Assembly (NCBI RefSeq): GCF_016616425.1
Contig: NZ_CP067101.1
Location: 5,642,001 to 5,706,000 of the forward strand
Length of the DNA: 64,000 nucleotides
Direction of reading: 5' to 3'
DNA from: Bradyrhizobium diazoefficiens
GTDB lineage: Bacteria > Pseudomonadota > Alphaproteobacteria > Rhizobiales > Xanthobacteraceae
Shown here: positions 8,629-17,517 of the stretch, in pieces
How the letters are laid out: the number at the start of each line of letters is the position of its first letter
Position numbering within the stretch: position 1 is the first letter of the stretch
Notes under the pieces: model-generated
Seen by the model: only the letters and a program-made list of their open reading frames with translations
Database searches by the model: none
Told to the model about the DNA's origin: nothing
Program-made: the position numbers and the translations under genes

Positions 8629-9910
8629 CTTGCGCTCCCAACATCTGCCATTCCCTCAGCGAAGCCCGCACGCCGATGCATACGCCCCAAAACGTCCACA
8701 TGTAGTTCCAGAAATGCACCGTCAAACCCGTGAACAGGAAGACCATGCAGGCGATCGTAAATCCCCTTTGAATGTCGGTTGGACGATGCCCGGATACAGG
8801 CAGTACTGCCGAGAGATTCAAAACGATCAGCAAGATGGTGACCGGTATGCCGTAATGCAGGCTCGTGACGAGCCACACGCTGTCAACGGTACGATCGAGC
8901 AGGTAGTAGCCAAACGTCACGAACCCCGCTCCCGTCAAGGGCGACTGCCACACCTGCGCCGAGACGGCGTCCCAGATCATGAGACGATAGAATCCTGTCT
9001 GAGGCTCCAGGGTTGCGTGCGACAGCAGCCAGCTGAGAGGGTTGTTTGTCACGGCAATGATGGCCACCAGGGACGTGACCGCCCCCGTCCAAAGGAGAGG
9101 CCATCGCCAGGAGTAGCGGAACAACAATCGGTCGTAGGCGTAGCTCGACATGACGAGGGCCATCCCCATGACGGCGGCCGAGGAGAGCGACAACAATCCA
9201 CCGAAGAGGCACAGACATGCCCAGGAGAACCGCTTGACGGTGCTTGTCGTCGAGAACAGCCCGATGGCTGCAGCCAGCGAGCAGAACACGCCATAGAGAA
9301 TAGGATGATCGAATGTCGATATCGCGCGTCGCAGACCCGCTCGCACGCCATCCTCGCTTGACGTGCCGTCGTCCACGAATGTTTCAGGCTGCGGCATTAG
9401 TGCCGCCATGGCCTCGCGGACGATCCAATGCCCCGTCAATACGTCCGCTAGCGCAACGCATATCGCAATGACCGTGAATGCCTTGAGCAAGCGAACGAGT
9501 TGCTGGACCGCTGGCGGCTCCAGAACGAAGGCGCGCGCGACAAAGTATGCTCCGACAAAGTCGAGGGCCTCTGCAACAGCGGAAAACGCCGATTGAGGTC
9601 CGGCAGCATAACCGGCCGCTCCCACCATGGCGAGCACGAGCGTCCCCGCCAGCCCATCCGACAGCAGAAGCCGCCGGGTGGGCTGCAGCAACCGGGCGAG
9701 CGCCGGCAACAGCAGGAGTATGAGACTAATCCTGGTCGGCGTCAGCTTTGCCCCGGCGATCAGCACCTGGAGGCTCGACGGCAAGACGATGCCCGTGAGA
9801 AGGAGTGGGACGGCGAAACCGACCCGTTGGGGGCTGGTCGATTGAACCCGTGCCCCCGTCGCGCGAATACGCGGCTGCCCCGCGAGGAGGGCATCGCCAG
9901 GAGAACTCAT
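8615..9910 (-). CDS. O-antigen ligase/Wzy-like polysaccharide polymerase, multi-pass membrane protein
   Basis: This 431-residue integral membrane protein has about ten to twelve hydrophobic segments and a large external loop near residues 290-330 (SHATLEPQTGFYRLMIWD, then SPLTGAGFVTFG). That layout, with a conserved R and a G-G motif in the loop, is typical of WaaL/Wzy-type enzymes, which polymerise or ligate lipid-linked glycans at the periplasmic face. The start at ATG 9910 is chosen over a longer frame because GAGGAG sits eight bases upstream. A second candidate polymerase is encoded at 45.4 kb, so which one polymerises and which ligates is unresolved. Confidence 0.78.
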   Translation of the reverse strand: MSSPGDALLAGQPRIRATGARVQSTSPQRVGFAVPLLLTGIVLPSSLQVLIAGAKLTPTRISLILLLLPALARLLQPTRRLLLSDGLAGTLVLAMVGAAGYAAGPQSAFSAVAEALDFVGAYFVARAFVLEPPAVQQLVRLLKAFTVIAICVALADVLTGHWIVREAMAALMPQPETFVDDGTSSEDGVRAGLRRAISTFDHPILYGVFCSLAAAIGLFSTTSTVKRFSWACLCLFGGLLSLSSAAVMGMALVMSSYAYDRLLFRYSWRWPLLWTGAVTSLVAIIAVTNNPLSWLLSHATLEPQTGFYRLMIWDAVSAQVWQSPLTGAGFVTFGYYLLDRTVDSVWLVTSLHYGIPVTILLIVLNLSAVLPVSGHRPTDIQRGFTIACMVFLFTGLTVHFWNYMWTFWGVCIGVRASLREWQMLGAQDEQF

Positions 9911-9989
9911 GAGGCAATCTCCTCGGAGAGGTCGCAACGGGTCCTCAAGTGCGCCAAGCCTCTCAACTGGTGCGAAGTCCGTCGGCGCT

Positions 9990-10949
9990 TCATCTGATTG
10001 CCCCCCGCGCCGCGACGTCGCCAAAGTTCAGATTGCGGACCAGTTGCCAGCCGTCAGTCGCATTCCGAAGAAAGGCAGGCCGGTTTCTCCTAAACAGGGT
10101 GGGGCCATACTGTCCGGAACCGATGTGATTGTCGGTGATCGAAACATCCAAGATCGGATTGTCATTGAACTTCGCATCCGAGTAGATCGTATAGCTGCCG
10201 CCTACGAGAAGATTGCCTTCGATGACGATGTTCGAGACCGGGCCAAATTCGTTGTCGATCATGATAGCGCCGGCCGCGCCATGAGAGTTGATGATCGTGT
10301 TGTGTCTGATGACTGTGTCCGAGATGCCGCCATCGATCTGGATCCCATCGTAGTGTGGTGCGCCGCCGGCATTGAGATCGTGAACGAAATTGTCTTCGAT
10401 CAGGTTATCCTTGCCGGTCAGCACGATGCCGTTTTCGACGTTGAAGATGTTGTTCCGCTGGAACGTTCCCTGCCCCATGATGCCCTGGTTGCCATTTCCA
10501 TCGGGACCAGCACCCTGGCCGTCGATCGTGCAATCCCTGACAACAATTCCTATCTGACGCGGATCGATCTTGATGACGGCCCAAGCGCTGGCCGAGATAC
10601 GGGACATCTCGATCGTCACGTTGTCGGCGTTGACCGTTACGCCGCCCTGGATCTCCAGTCCCGAAATCGTCGTCCCCGCGACGGCAATCGTGAGCGGACC
10701 CGATGGCTTCAGCTTGAGATCACGAGGCGGCCCCGTGTTGCTTGCGTCGGGCCATTGCGAAGCGAATGCCGGCTTTGACGGGCTGCCCGGTTCAGCTGCC
10801 AGGGCGGCTGGGATTTCGAGCGCCGCGACCGCAACCGCCACTCGGGCCGCGTCGAGCAAAACCCCGGCCCAGCAGCGCTTGCGGCCACGCGCGAGCCCTC
10901 CGGCTCCTCGCCATCTCCGCACCTGCTCCGCTGTGCTATTTGACCTCAT
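9990..10949 (-). CDS. Sec-exported right-handed beta-helix protein, paralogue of the type I substrate
   Basis: This 319-residue protein has a basic N-terminus, a hydrophobic core (AARVAVAVAALEIPAALA) and a likely cleavage after AALAAEP, so it should enter the periplasm or beyond. The rest is a parallel beta-helix that aligns closely with the first 250 residues of the protein at 4583-7117: both have WPDA near the start and share NQGIMG, IFNVENGIV, PHYDGIQIDGG and VMIDN/IMIDN blocks. The ATG at 10949 overlaps the stop of the upstream glycosyltransferase as ATGA; a much longer upstream frame is only an antisense-like extension. It lacks Ig repeats and an RTX-like tail. It may be a periplasmic lyase or epimerase acting on the polymer; this is inference. 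Confidence 0.82.
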   Translation of the reverse strand: MRSNSTAEQVRRWRGAGGLARGRKRCWAGVLLDAARVAVAVAALEIPAALAAEPGSPSKPAFASQWPDASNTGPPRDLKLKPSGPLTIAVAGTTISGLEIQGGVTVNADNVTIEMSRISASAWAVIKIDPRQIGIVVRDCTIDGQGAGPDGNGNQGIMGQGTFQRNNIFNVENGIVLTGKDNLIEDNFVHDLNAGGAPHYDGIQIDGGISDTVIRHNTIINSHGAAGAIMIDNEFGPVSNIVIEGNLLVGGSYTIYSDAKFNDNPILDVSITDNHIGSGQYGPTLFRRNRPAFLRNATDGWQLVRNLNFGDVAARGAIR

Positions 10950-11983
10950 CGCTCTTCGCCCGCCGCGACCCGACACCCTCGTGCCGGCTCGACTTTCTGT
11001 GCCTCGTAACCACCAAGCCACTCTCGCCGACGCCTCCAGACGGCTTCCCAGTACGCCGCATTCCTTTGCCATTCCGCGTTGCGTGCCACGGCGGCTGCTA
11101 GACCATAACCGCACCAGCGTGTGAGCGGCACGATCAGGTGCAACGCCTGCCCGATCGCACGCGCCGGCCAGCCAAAATGGCGGTTGATCAAGGTAATTCT
11201 TCCCTTGAACACCTTCACCCTCTTGTCGACAGGCACGACGTCTGATGCGCCGCCATAGTGGACGATGGTCGCTTCGGGCGTAACCGCAGGCCGCGCACCG
11301 AGTGACCGTGCGCGATAGCAAAGATCCGCCTCCTCTCCATACATGAAGAACGCGGGGTCGAACCCGCCGAGCCTCTCCCACAGCAGCCGATCGATCAGCA
11401 GAAAACAGCCCGTAACGATGTCGACGTGCCGCGCGGTGCTTCGATCCCATCCACCATAGGCTTCGGAATTGAGCATCGGATTGCGACGACCGAAATAGGT
11501 GAGCCCCAGCGCGAAGCACAACAAATTCCACAGACTTATTCTTCGAAAGCACGAGGTGCGATTGAGGCTTCCGTCCGGAAACACCGTGCGCCCGCCCCAA
11601 ACGTGAAATGACGGATTTGCGTCGGCGAACTCCAAAAGACGGTCGATCGCGCCATCGAGAATAATGGTGTCCGGATTGAGGAGGAGAAATCGTCGGCCCC
11701 GCGCTTGTTTTGCAGCCAGATTGTTGGCGCGTGCAAAGCCGATGTTGTCATTCAGGGCAATCAGCCGGACGTCAGGGAACTGACGGGCGATCGCGGCAGC
11801 TGATTGGTCGGACGAGTCGTTGTCGACGACGATTACCTCATATCTCGCACCATTTGTTTCTGCGGCGATCGAAGCCAAACAGTCGAGGGTCATGTCGCGG
11901 GTATTGTAGCTCACAACAATGATGGAGAGATCCAGCTGCTGATCCGGGCCCGGACGTTCGTTATCATGGTCCGCGTTGCTCAT
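10946..11983 (-). CDS. Glycosyltransferase family 2 (rhamnosyltransferase-like)
   Basis: This 345-residue inverting GT-A enzyme starts with LSIIVVSYNTRD and continues with EVIVVDNDSSDQS. The metal and nucleotide-binding region is LLLNPDTII (about residue 100), and a later FFMYGEEADLCYRA block contains the likely catalytic acids. This GT2 subgroup often transfers rhamnose, which fits the rml genes at 39-43 kb. The start at ATG 11983 is preceded by AAAGGAG; an upstream ATG at 12034 lacks one. It is translationally coupled to the beta-helix gene through an ATGA overlap. It should act on the cytoplasmic face of the inner membrane. Confidence 0.88.
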   Translation of the reverse strand: MSNADHDNERPGPDQQLDLSIIVVSYNTRDMTLDCLASIAAETNGARYEVIVVDNDSSDQSAAAIARQFPDVRLIALNDNIGFARANNLAAKQARGRRFLLLNPDTIILDGAIDRLLEFADANPSFHVWGGRTVFPDGSLNRTSCFRRISLWNLLCFALGLTYFGRRNPMLNSEAYGGWDRSTARHVDIVTGCFLLIDRLLWERLGGFDPAFFMYGEEADLCYRARSLGARPAVTPEATIVHYGGASDVVPVDKRVKVFKGRITLINRHFGWPARAIGQALHLIVPLTRWCGYGLAAAVARNAEWQRNAAYWEAVWRRRREWLGGYEAQKVEPARGCRVAAGEER

Positions 11984-12066
11984 GGCAACTTTGCTCCTTT
12001 CGACAAAAACTGCAGCCCAGGTGGTCGCTCTCACCCCTCAACCTAAGATCAGGTGCTGCCGTCGTT

Positions 12067-13236
12067 TCACTCCACTGCGCCCGCCTCAATCGTTCCTGTC
12101 AGGTTGTTGCTCGGATCATGACGGGGCGCGGCCTTGATCTCAACGCCTCCTCCGCCACCCAGGCGCGCAACGCGCGACGCCACCCAACGTGAAACCGCCG
12201 CCTTTTGCTTCAGCGCCGGCGCTTCGACGAATCGCCAGGAGGCATACGCCAGAACGAGAGTCACGGATCCCGCTAGCAAGGCCAACGGCCAGCCGGCTGC
12301 GAGATCGAATACCGTCAGGAATGCCAATATGACCGGTGAATGGATCAGGTATACGCCGTAGGACAGATCGTGCTTGAGTGGCACTCGACCGGTGACCTCG
12401 GAGAGTCCCAGATAGACCACAAGGTAGGGTACACACAGCGGCAGCGCTACAGCTCCCACCCCTGCCGCAAGAGCGATCAGCGCAACTCCCACGGCGAGCG
12501 CTGCCCCAATTCCGGAGGACGGGATGCTTTCACGGTAGAGATAGAGGTTCGTGCCAGCGATGAAGTAGACGAAGAGACCGATGAAATCTAAGAGCCGTTG
12601 CGGACTGACGGCATGCAGCGATGGCGAAAGCGCCAGCCCAACATATGCGAGGTAGACCACGGCGAAGCTGATCATCGCCAGCACACGTCGGCGGAGAAAG
12701 CCTGCCACGCTCATCGCCGCCAGCACGGCATATGACCAGATTTCGATGTTGAGAGTCCAAAGCGGTCCATTGACCTGCACTTCGTGTCCATGCCGTACCA
12801 CGCCGGGCAAGTAGTGGGACATCAGGGTGACGGCGTTCTTCAGATAAAGGTAAAGCTCGGCGCTGCTAAAATATTCAGCCAGGGAATAAGTCGTCAGGGC
12901 TGGCCCCAGCACGAACATCGACGCGACGACGACGACGAACAATGCAGGCAGGATACGCAGCGCTCTATTTATTGCGAACCGGATGAGATCCCCGGATCGG
13001 GCCAGGCCAGGCGCCAGCAGGAAACCGCTAACGCAAAAGAAAATAACGACCGCAAACAGGCCAAGCTGGATGAATCCGCCGCTGAACCGATAGAGGACGT
13101 CGTTCACTCCCCACCAAGCATGGTGAGCGACCACCGTGAGTGCGGCTACAAGTCGGATCTGGTCAAAGCCAGGCCCTCTGGCCGAAAGGACGGCAAGCCG
13201 ATCACCGATCGTCGTCGTCCCGATCGAATTCATCAT
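12067..13236 (-). CDS. Acyltransferase family 3 (OafA/YrhL-like), membrane bound
   Basis: This 389-residue protein has about ten membrane segments. The family motifs are present: FDQIRLVAALTVVAHHAWW near residue 25 with the active-site His, then FFCVSGFLLAPGL, and a late HDLSYGVYLIHSPV block. Such enzymes move acetyl or other acyl groups from the cytoplasm onto sugars of exported glycans. Unlike full OafA proteins it has no C-terminal SGNH domain. The short soluble C-tail is Gly-rich. It lies between two glycan genes on the same strand, consistent with decoration of the polymer. Confidence 0.9.
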   Translation of the reverse strand: MMNSIGTTTIGDRLAVLSARGPGFDQIRLVAALTVVAHHAWWGVNDVLYRFSGGFIQLGLFAVVIFFCVSGFLLAPGLARSGDLIRFAINRALRILPALFVVVVASMFVLGPALTTYSLAEYFSSAELYLYLKNAVTLMSHYLPGVVRHGHEVQVNGPLWTLNIEIWSYAVLAAMSVAGFLRRRVLAMISFAVVYLAYVGLALSPSLHAVSPQRLLDFIGLFVYFIAGTNLYLYRESIPSSGIGAALAVGVALIALAAGVGAVALPLCVPYLVVYLGLSEVTGRVPLKHDLSYGVYLIHSPVILAFLTVFDLAAGWPLALLAGSVTLVLAYASWRFVEAPALKQKAAVSRWVASRVARLGGGGGVEIKAAPRHDPSNNLTGTIEAGAVE

Positions 13237-13299
13237 TTTCTCACGTAAAGCGGCCTTTCCGTCATTTTATGATTATATAATATTCAAATTTAATATCAA

Positions 13300-14850
13300 T
13301 TAAATCTGAGGCGCGTATTGTCCGGAAGGGCTATCGCTAGTTGTTTTAGGCGAGGCCGCCAATCCGGCCGTTTCGCCATTACTTGGCCCTCCGGAGGCGG
13401 TCACGACGATCGAAGCCGCAAGCCCAAGTGAAAGAAACCTGGGGGCGAACTCGCTCAGCCTGGAAGTCATGCCGAACAGTCCATCGCCACGATCCGCCGG
13501 AACTCCGAACATCGTTTCAATCCGCAAACCTGAATCGATGCACCAGTTCGCCAGCTTGCGCGCAGAAGCGAAATGAGCGCCCGCAGCTTCGTAGCCGCTG
13601 GAGCGCCCGGATTGAAGAGTCGCTCTGAGATAAGATCGGACCCCTCTGGGGGACATCGTGTTGGGCATCCGGATCACCGCGATCGATTGCTCATGCATGA
13701 ACGATCGCAACTTCCGAAGCAGCTTTCGCGGATCCGGCGCGAGGTGCAACAGGTTGAGGCATAGAACGCAGTCGTAGGTATCGCGGTCGCAACCGATACT
13801 CTCCAGATCGGCGTAGATCATCTCGATCCCATCCCCGGCAGGACCCGCCGCAATGACCGGATCAAGTGGGATCGCCGTGACGTGCAGACCTTGCGCTTGC
13901 AACCGCTTTTCTGTTTTGCCAGAACCACAACCTATCGAAAGAACGCTGCGCGCCGATGCCGGCACCAGCGAGATCGTCTCCTCCGATTCAGGTTCATAAT
14001 AGTCCTTGGAAAAACTTGCTCTGCGAAGGCGCGTCTCCGTCGGAAGCAACGAGTAGGGTGAGCGACGGCCGTCCGCGATCTGCAACAGAATCTCCTTCTG
14101 CCTGCCAAGTTCTTCCGCGCCAACCCCCATCCGGCCGACATACCGGTTGCTGAGGTGGTGCACTGTAAAGTCCTCCAGGTGTGAGATTGGCACCAGCTTC
14201 CTCAAACCACATTGGGTGTATGGGTCCGTCGCCGCCGAACAGGCCAGATCGTATTTGCCCTGGTGCGGGGCTACATCGAAACCACCCGAACGCAGGGCGT
14301 TGCCCAGCTGCTCCCGGGTAAGGACAAAGCAGGCGGCGTGCTCGTTGGTAAAATGCGCCAGAACATAGTTGCCGCGCCGCTTGACCGATGAAGGATCCCA
14401 GTGAAAGTGGGCGTGTACATCAGGGTAATTTCGCTGGCCGTCTTCACCGAATTCGACGCGCAGAAATCCGGCAACTTCGTCCTGAGGCAGAGACGACGTT
14501 ACATCCAGCCAGGCACGAATACTCCTCTCGGTGATCAGAATATCGTCTTCCGAGTAGATGAACAGATCATACCGGTCATGACGTTCCACGAAGAGTTTCT
14601 TGTGCGCGAACGGCAGGGACCATGGATCCCTGGTGGGCAGGCCAACAATGCATTCCACCCCGGATACCGCGCCCTTGTCGATGTCCGACAACACGACGAT
14701 GTCAACGGTTAGGGACATCGACCTGTATTCTCTAATGACCCGCTGGAGATGGCGGTCGTTCGAATTTCCATGGCTTGCAATCGCGACCAGGACGCGAGGC
14801 AGCTCACGGCTGTCTTGGCTCGCAATATGTTGGACGGCATGCTCGTTCAT
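13300..14850 (-). CDS. Glycosyltransferase-methyltransferase fusion protein
   Basis: This 516-residue protein joins two domains. Residues about 15-255 look like a GT-A-type glycosyltransferase: RVLVAIASHGN at the start, then DLFIYSEDDILI with acidic residues in the metal-binding position. Residues about 295-470 form a SAM-dependent methyltransferase, with motif I SVLSIGCGSGKTEKRL and the post-I and IV motifs IYADLE and DCVLCLNLLHLAPDPRK. A low-complexity Ser/Gly tail follows. The fusion suggests that one protein adds and then caps or methylates a sugar, possibly controlling chain length. An AT-rich promoter region lies upstream, shared with the divergent gene at 15033. The donor and acceptor are unknown. 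Confidence 0.8.
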   Translation of the reverse strand: MNEHAVQHIASQDSRELPRVLVAIASHGNSNDRHLQRVIREYRSMSLTVDIVVLSDIDKGAVSGVECIVGLPTRDPWSLPFAHKKLFVERHDRYDLFIYSEDDILITERSIRAWLDVTSSLPQDEVAGFLRVEFGEDGQRNYPDVHAHFHWDPSSVKRRGNYVLAHFTNEHAACFVLTREQLGNALRSGGFDVAPHQGKYDLACSAATDPYTQCGLRKLVPISHLEDFTVHHLSNRYVGRMGVGAEELGRQKEILLQIADGRRSPYSLLPTETRLRRASFSKDYYEPESEETISLVPASARSVLSIGCGSGKTEKRLQAQGLHVTAIPLDPVIAAGPAGDGIEMIYADLESIGCDRDTYDCVLCLNLLHLAPDPRKLLRKLRSFMHEQSIAVIRMPNTMSPRGVRSYLRATLQSGRSSGYEAAGAHFASARKLANWCIDSGLRIETMFGVPADRGDGLFGMTSRLSEFAPRFLSLGLAASIVVTASGGPSNGETAGLAASPKTTSDSPSGQYAPQI

Positions 14851-15032
14851 CGCGCCGGGATTCCAATGGGGATATTATGCTGGTCGCTGATTTAATAATC
14901 CAAGAAGAGTATATAATAAATTCGGGCTAGGTCGACATTATTCTGATTTAAATTCTGATTACGTCGGGATATATTCCTGCCGAGGCCTCGCCCGTCTCAA
15001 TGTTTGGCACGACACGCGGAGAATCCCATCGC
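14851..15032. promoter_or_regulatory. AT-rich divergent promoter region
   Basis: This 182-bp gap separates two divergent glycan genes. The stretch 14890-14970 is strongly AT-rich (runs such as TATATAATAAATT and GATTTAAATTCTGATT) against GC-rich flanks. Start sites for both genes are expected here. I cannot assign -35/-10 pairs with confidence. Confidence 0.45.
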
Positions 15033-16352
15033 ATGAAGGTGCTGATCTATCCGCATTCCATGGAATTGGGAGGGTCACAGCTCAACGCAGTCCAGCTTGC
15101 GGAGGCCGTTCGAGATCTCGGTCATGAGGTCACCGTGGCCTCGGAGACCGGTCCTCTATTGGAGAGGGTAAGGGAGACGGGTCTCAGATACATTGAAATC
15201 CCCCGACATCGGGCCCGCCCCTCGCCCCGCGTCAGCCAGATGCTCCGCCGCATCGTTAGCGAGGGCGTGGTAGACGTGGTGCACGGCCATGAATGGCCTC
15301 CCATTGTCGAGGCGTTTCTCAGCGTTGGCCTATCGACGAGGGCGGCCGTGGTAGGAACGGTCATGTCGATGTCGGTTCCCTCTTTCCTGCCGCGCAGCAT
15401 TCCTTTGACCGTGGGCACGGAGATGATCCGTCGCGCTGCGATCGCTGCAGGACATCAGGATGTTACCCTGCTTGAGCCACCGGTTGATACGCAATCCGAT
15501 CATCCCCTCGTCGATGGCACGCGTTTTCGTGCTGCTCAGAATATTCGACCTGACGAGATCATGATTGCGATGGTCTGTCGGCTGGCGCCGAACCTGAAGC
15601 TGGAGGGCCTGCTATCGGCGTGCGATGCTGTCGGCGAAATAGCTCTCGAGGGTCAGCCCGTGCGGTTGCTGATCATTGGCGATGGGCCGGCGCGCCCCAG
15701 CGTTGAGGCGCGGGCGGCTAAAACCAATGCGTTGGTCGGCCGGAACGCCATCGTGTTGGTGGGCGAGATGTCCGATCCGCGTCCAGGTTACGCTGCCGCG
15801 GATGTCATTATTGGCCAGGGCGGTTCGGCGCTACGCGGGATGGCTTTTAGCAAACCGCTGGTGGTCATTGGTGAGGACGGGTTCAGTGAGCTGTTAACGC
15901 CCGAGAGTGCGCCGACCTTTCTGCAACAAGGCTGGTATGGATTGGGCAACGGCTCGCGTGGCGCCGGCGCCAGTGCACTTCGCTCGGCTCTCGAAACCGT
16001 TCTCGCCTCTGCGTCGCTCCGGCAAGAGCTTGGCGGATTCGGCAGACGACTGGTGGAGCACCGCTTCAACCTCGCGTACGCGGCGAAAACGATAGAACAA
16101 ACCTATCTGCATGCCCTGCGCAGCAGGACTTCAACCGGGCAACGATTGGTGGATGCCGGCCGATGCGCGGCCAGCCTTGCCAACTATAAGATGCGGCGAA
16201 AATACCAGCGTTGGATGGGTTCGGCGTCCGCCGAGGATGACAATGATCGGGCCCGAATCTCTGCGGTGCTGTCCGCGAAGGCGATGGCTCCTCGATCAGA
16301 CGGGACCCCGCCGGATCCGGCTCAAAAGATATCGCGGCAAACCGATTCGTGA
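15033..16352 (+). CDS. Glycosyltransferase family 4-like
   Basis: This 439-residue GT-B enzyme opens with MKVLIYPHSMELGGSQLNA, the usual GGS/GGA-type N-terminal loop of GT4 enzymes. The C-terminal half has RLLIIGDGPARPSVE (about residue 215) and a nucleotide-sugar site region with ADVIIGQGGSALRGMAFSKPLVV (positions about 255-280). The usual E-x7-E is partly altered, because GQGGSALRGMA replaces the common EGFGLPLLEAMA form. The start at ATG 15033 is preferred over the ATG at 15000, because GCGGAG precedes it and the family N-terminus begins there. It is the only plus-strand gene between 1 and 26 kb. Confidence 0.82.
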   Translation: MKVLIYPHSMELGGSQLNAVQLAEAVRDLGHEVTVASETGPLLERVRETGLRYIEIPRHRARPSPRVSQMLRRIVSEGVVDVVHGHEWPPIVEAFLSVGLSTRAAVVGTVMSMSVPSFLPRSIPLTVGTEMIRRAAIAAGHQDVTLLEPPVDTQSDHPLVDGTRFRAAQNIRPDEIMIAMVCRLAPNLKLEGLLSACDAVGEIALEGQPVRLLIIGDGPARPSVEARAAKTNALVGRNAIVLVGEMSDPRPGYAAADVIIGQGGSALRGMAFSKPLVVIGEDGFSELLTPESAPTFLQQGWYGLGNGSRGAGASALRSALETVLASASLRQELGGFGRRLVEHRFNLAYAAKTIEQTYLHALRSRTSTGQRLVDAGRCAASLANYKMRRKYQRWMGSASAEDDNDRARISAVLSAKAMAPRSDGTPPDPAQKISRQTDS

Positions 16353-16377
16353 CCTACCGCCGATCGGCACCGCAGGT

Positions 16378-17517
16378 TCAGCGGGCAAGTTCACCCTTCA
16401 CCGCGTCCACGATACGCTCCTGGTCCGCACCATCCATCTGCGCATATAGTGGAAGCAGGATCGCGTGATCCTGAGCGAATTCGGATTGTCGCAGATCATG
16501 GCGCAGCTCAGCGCCCGCATAGGGCAGCTCGCGATGCGAGCACATGATGCCCCTGCGCGTAGCGATGCCCTTGTCGAGCAGCGATTGCATCGTCGCCCGC
16601 TGATCCAATCGAGCGGGCAAGCGTACACAGTAGCTCTGCCAATTCGATCGCGCCCACTCCGGTTCGAACGGCAACTGCAGCCCCTCTATATTCCCAAGCA
16701 GTTCAGCGTAACGGGATGCCAGCGCACGTCGCCGCGCAATCAACTGCGGAAGCCGCTCGAGCTGTTTGCGCCCTATCGCAGCCTGCATATCCGTCATTCG
16801 ATAATTGTAGCCAACGAGGACGTACTCCTCGAAAATGACACGTTGCGATCCGTGACGCACGATATCCGGAACGCTCATCCCGTGTTGACGTAGCAGCCTG
16901 AACTTGCGATCGAGCTCGGCATCGGAGGTGGTGAGCATTCCACCCTCACCGGTCGTGATCACCTTTCGCGGATGAAAGGAAAAGCAGGCAATGTCTCCAT
17001 GCGGCTTGCCGATCGCCTCCCACTGGCCGTTCATCCGGATCTGCGATCCTGCGGCACAGGCCGCATCCTCGATTACGACGATCCCGCGGCGGCGCGCGAC
17101 ATCCATGAGCGCCGTCATGTCACACGGCATACCCATCTGATGGACCGCGATGATTGCGCGCGTGCGCTCGGTGATGGCTCCGGCCAGCCGAGCGCAATCC
17201 AAATTGTACGTCTCGGGCTCGATATCGACAAAAACCGGAGTGGCGCCCTGATATCGGATCACGTTCGCGGTCGCGATGAAGGAGTGGCTGACGGTGATCA
17301 CCTCGTCGCCCCTGCCGATACCCAACGCTGCCAAGGCGAGTTGCAGGGCGGTCGTGCAATTCGCGACAGCGCAGGCGTGCGGTGCGCCGACAAGTGCGGC
17401 GAACTCGCCCTCAAACGCAGCCACCTGCGGACCTTGCGACACCCAGCCCGACAGCACGACGGCGCGCGCGGCGTCGGCCTCTTCGTCCGCAAGCAGCGGC
17501 GCGGCGATCGGGATCAC
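16378..17517 (-). CDS. DegT/DnrJ/EryC1 aminotransferase (perosamine-synthetase-like)
   Basis: This 379-residue PLP enzyme would aminate a keto nucleotide sugar using glutamate. The PLP-binding Lys lies in FSFHPRKVITTGEGGM, near residue 185. Family motifs VVIEDAACAAGS and YNYRMTDMQAAIG are intact. The GTG at 17517 is chosen as the start because it overlaps the epimerase stop as GTGA, AGGCGG precedes it, and the protein then begins IPIAAPLL, as relatives do. It is a second DegT enzyme, distinct from the one at 18.5 kb, so two amino sugars are probably made. It ends 25 bases from the convergent gene at 16352. Confidence 0.9.
   Translation of the reverse strand: MIPIAAPLLADEEADAARAVVLSGWVSQGPQVAAFEGEFAALVGAPHACAVANCTTALQLALAALGIGRGDEVITVSHSFIATANVIRYQGATPVFVDIEPETYNLDCARLAGAITERTRAIIAVHQMGMPCDMTALMDVARRRGIVVIEDAACAAGSQIRMNGQWEAIGKPHGDIACFSFHPRKVITTGEGGMLTTSDAELDRKFRLLRQHGMSVPDIVRHGSQRVIFEEYVLVGYNYRMTDMQAAIGRKQLERLPQLIARRRALASRYAELLGNIEGLQLPFEPEWARSNWQSYCVRLPARLDQRATMQSLLDKGIATRRGIMCSHRELPYAGAELRHDLRQSEFAQDHAILLPLYAQMDGADQERIVDAVKGELAR

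Noticed and set aside
9990..11600. 536-codon version of the second beta-helix gene
   Set aside because: The upstream 217 codons overlap the GT2 gene and look non-coding; the coupled ATG at 10949 with a signal peptide is the real start.
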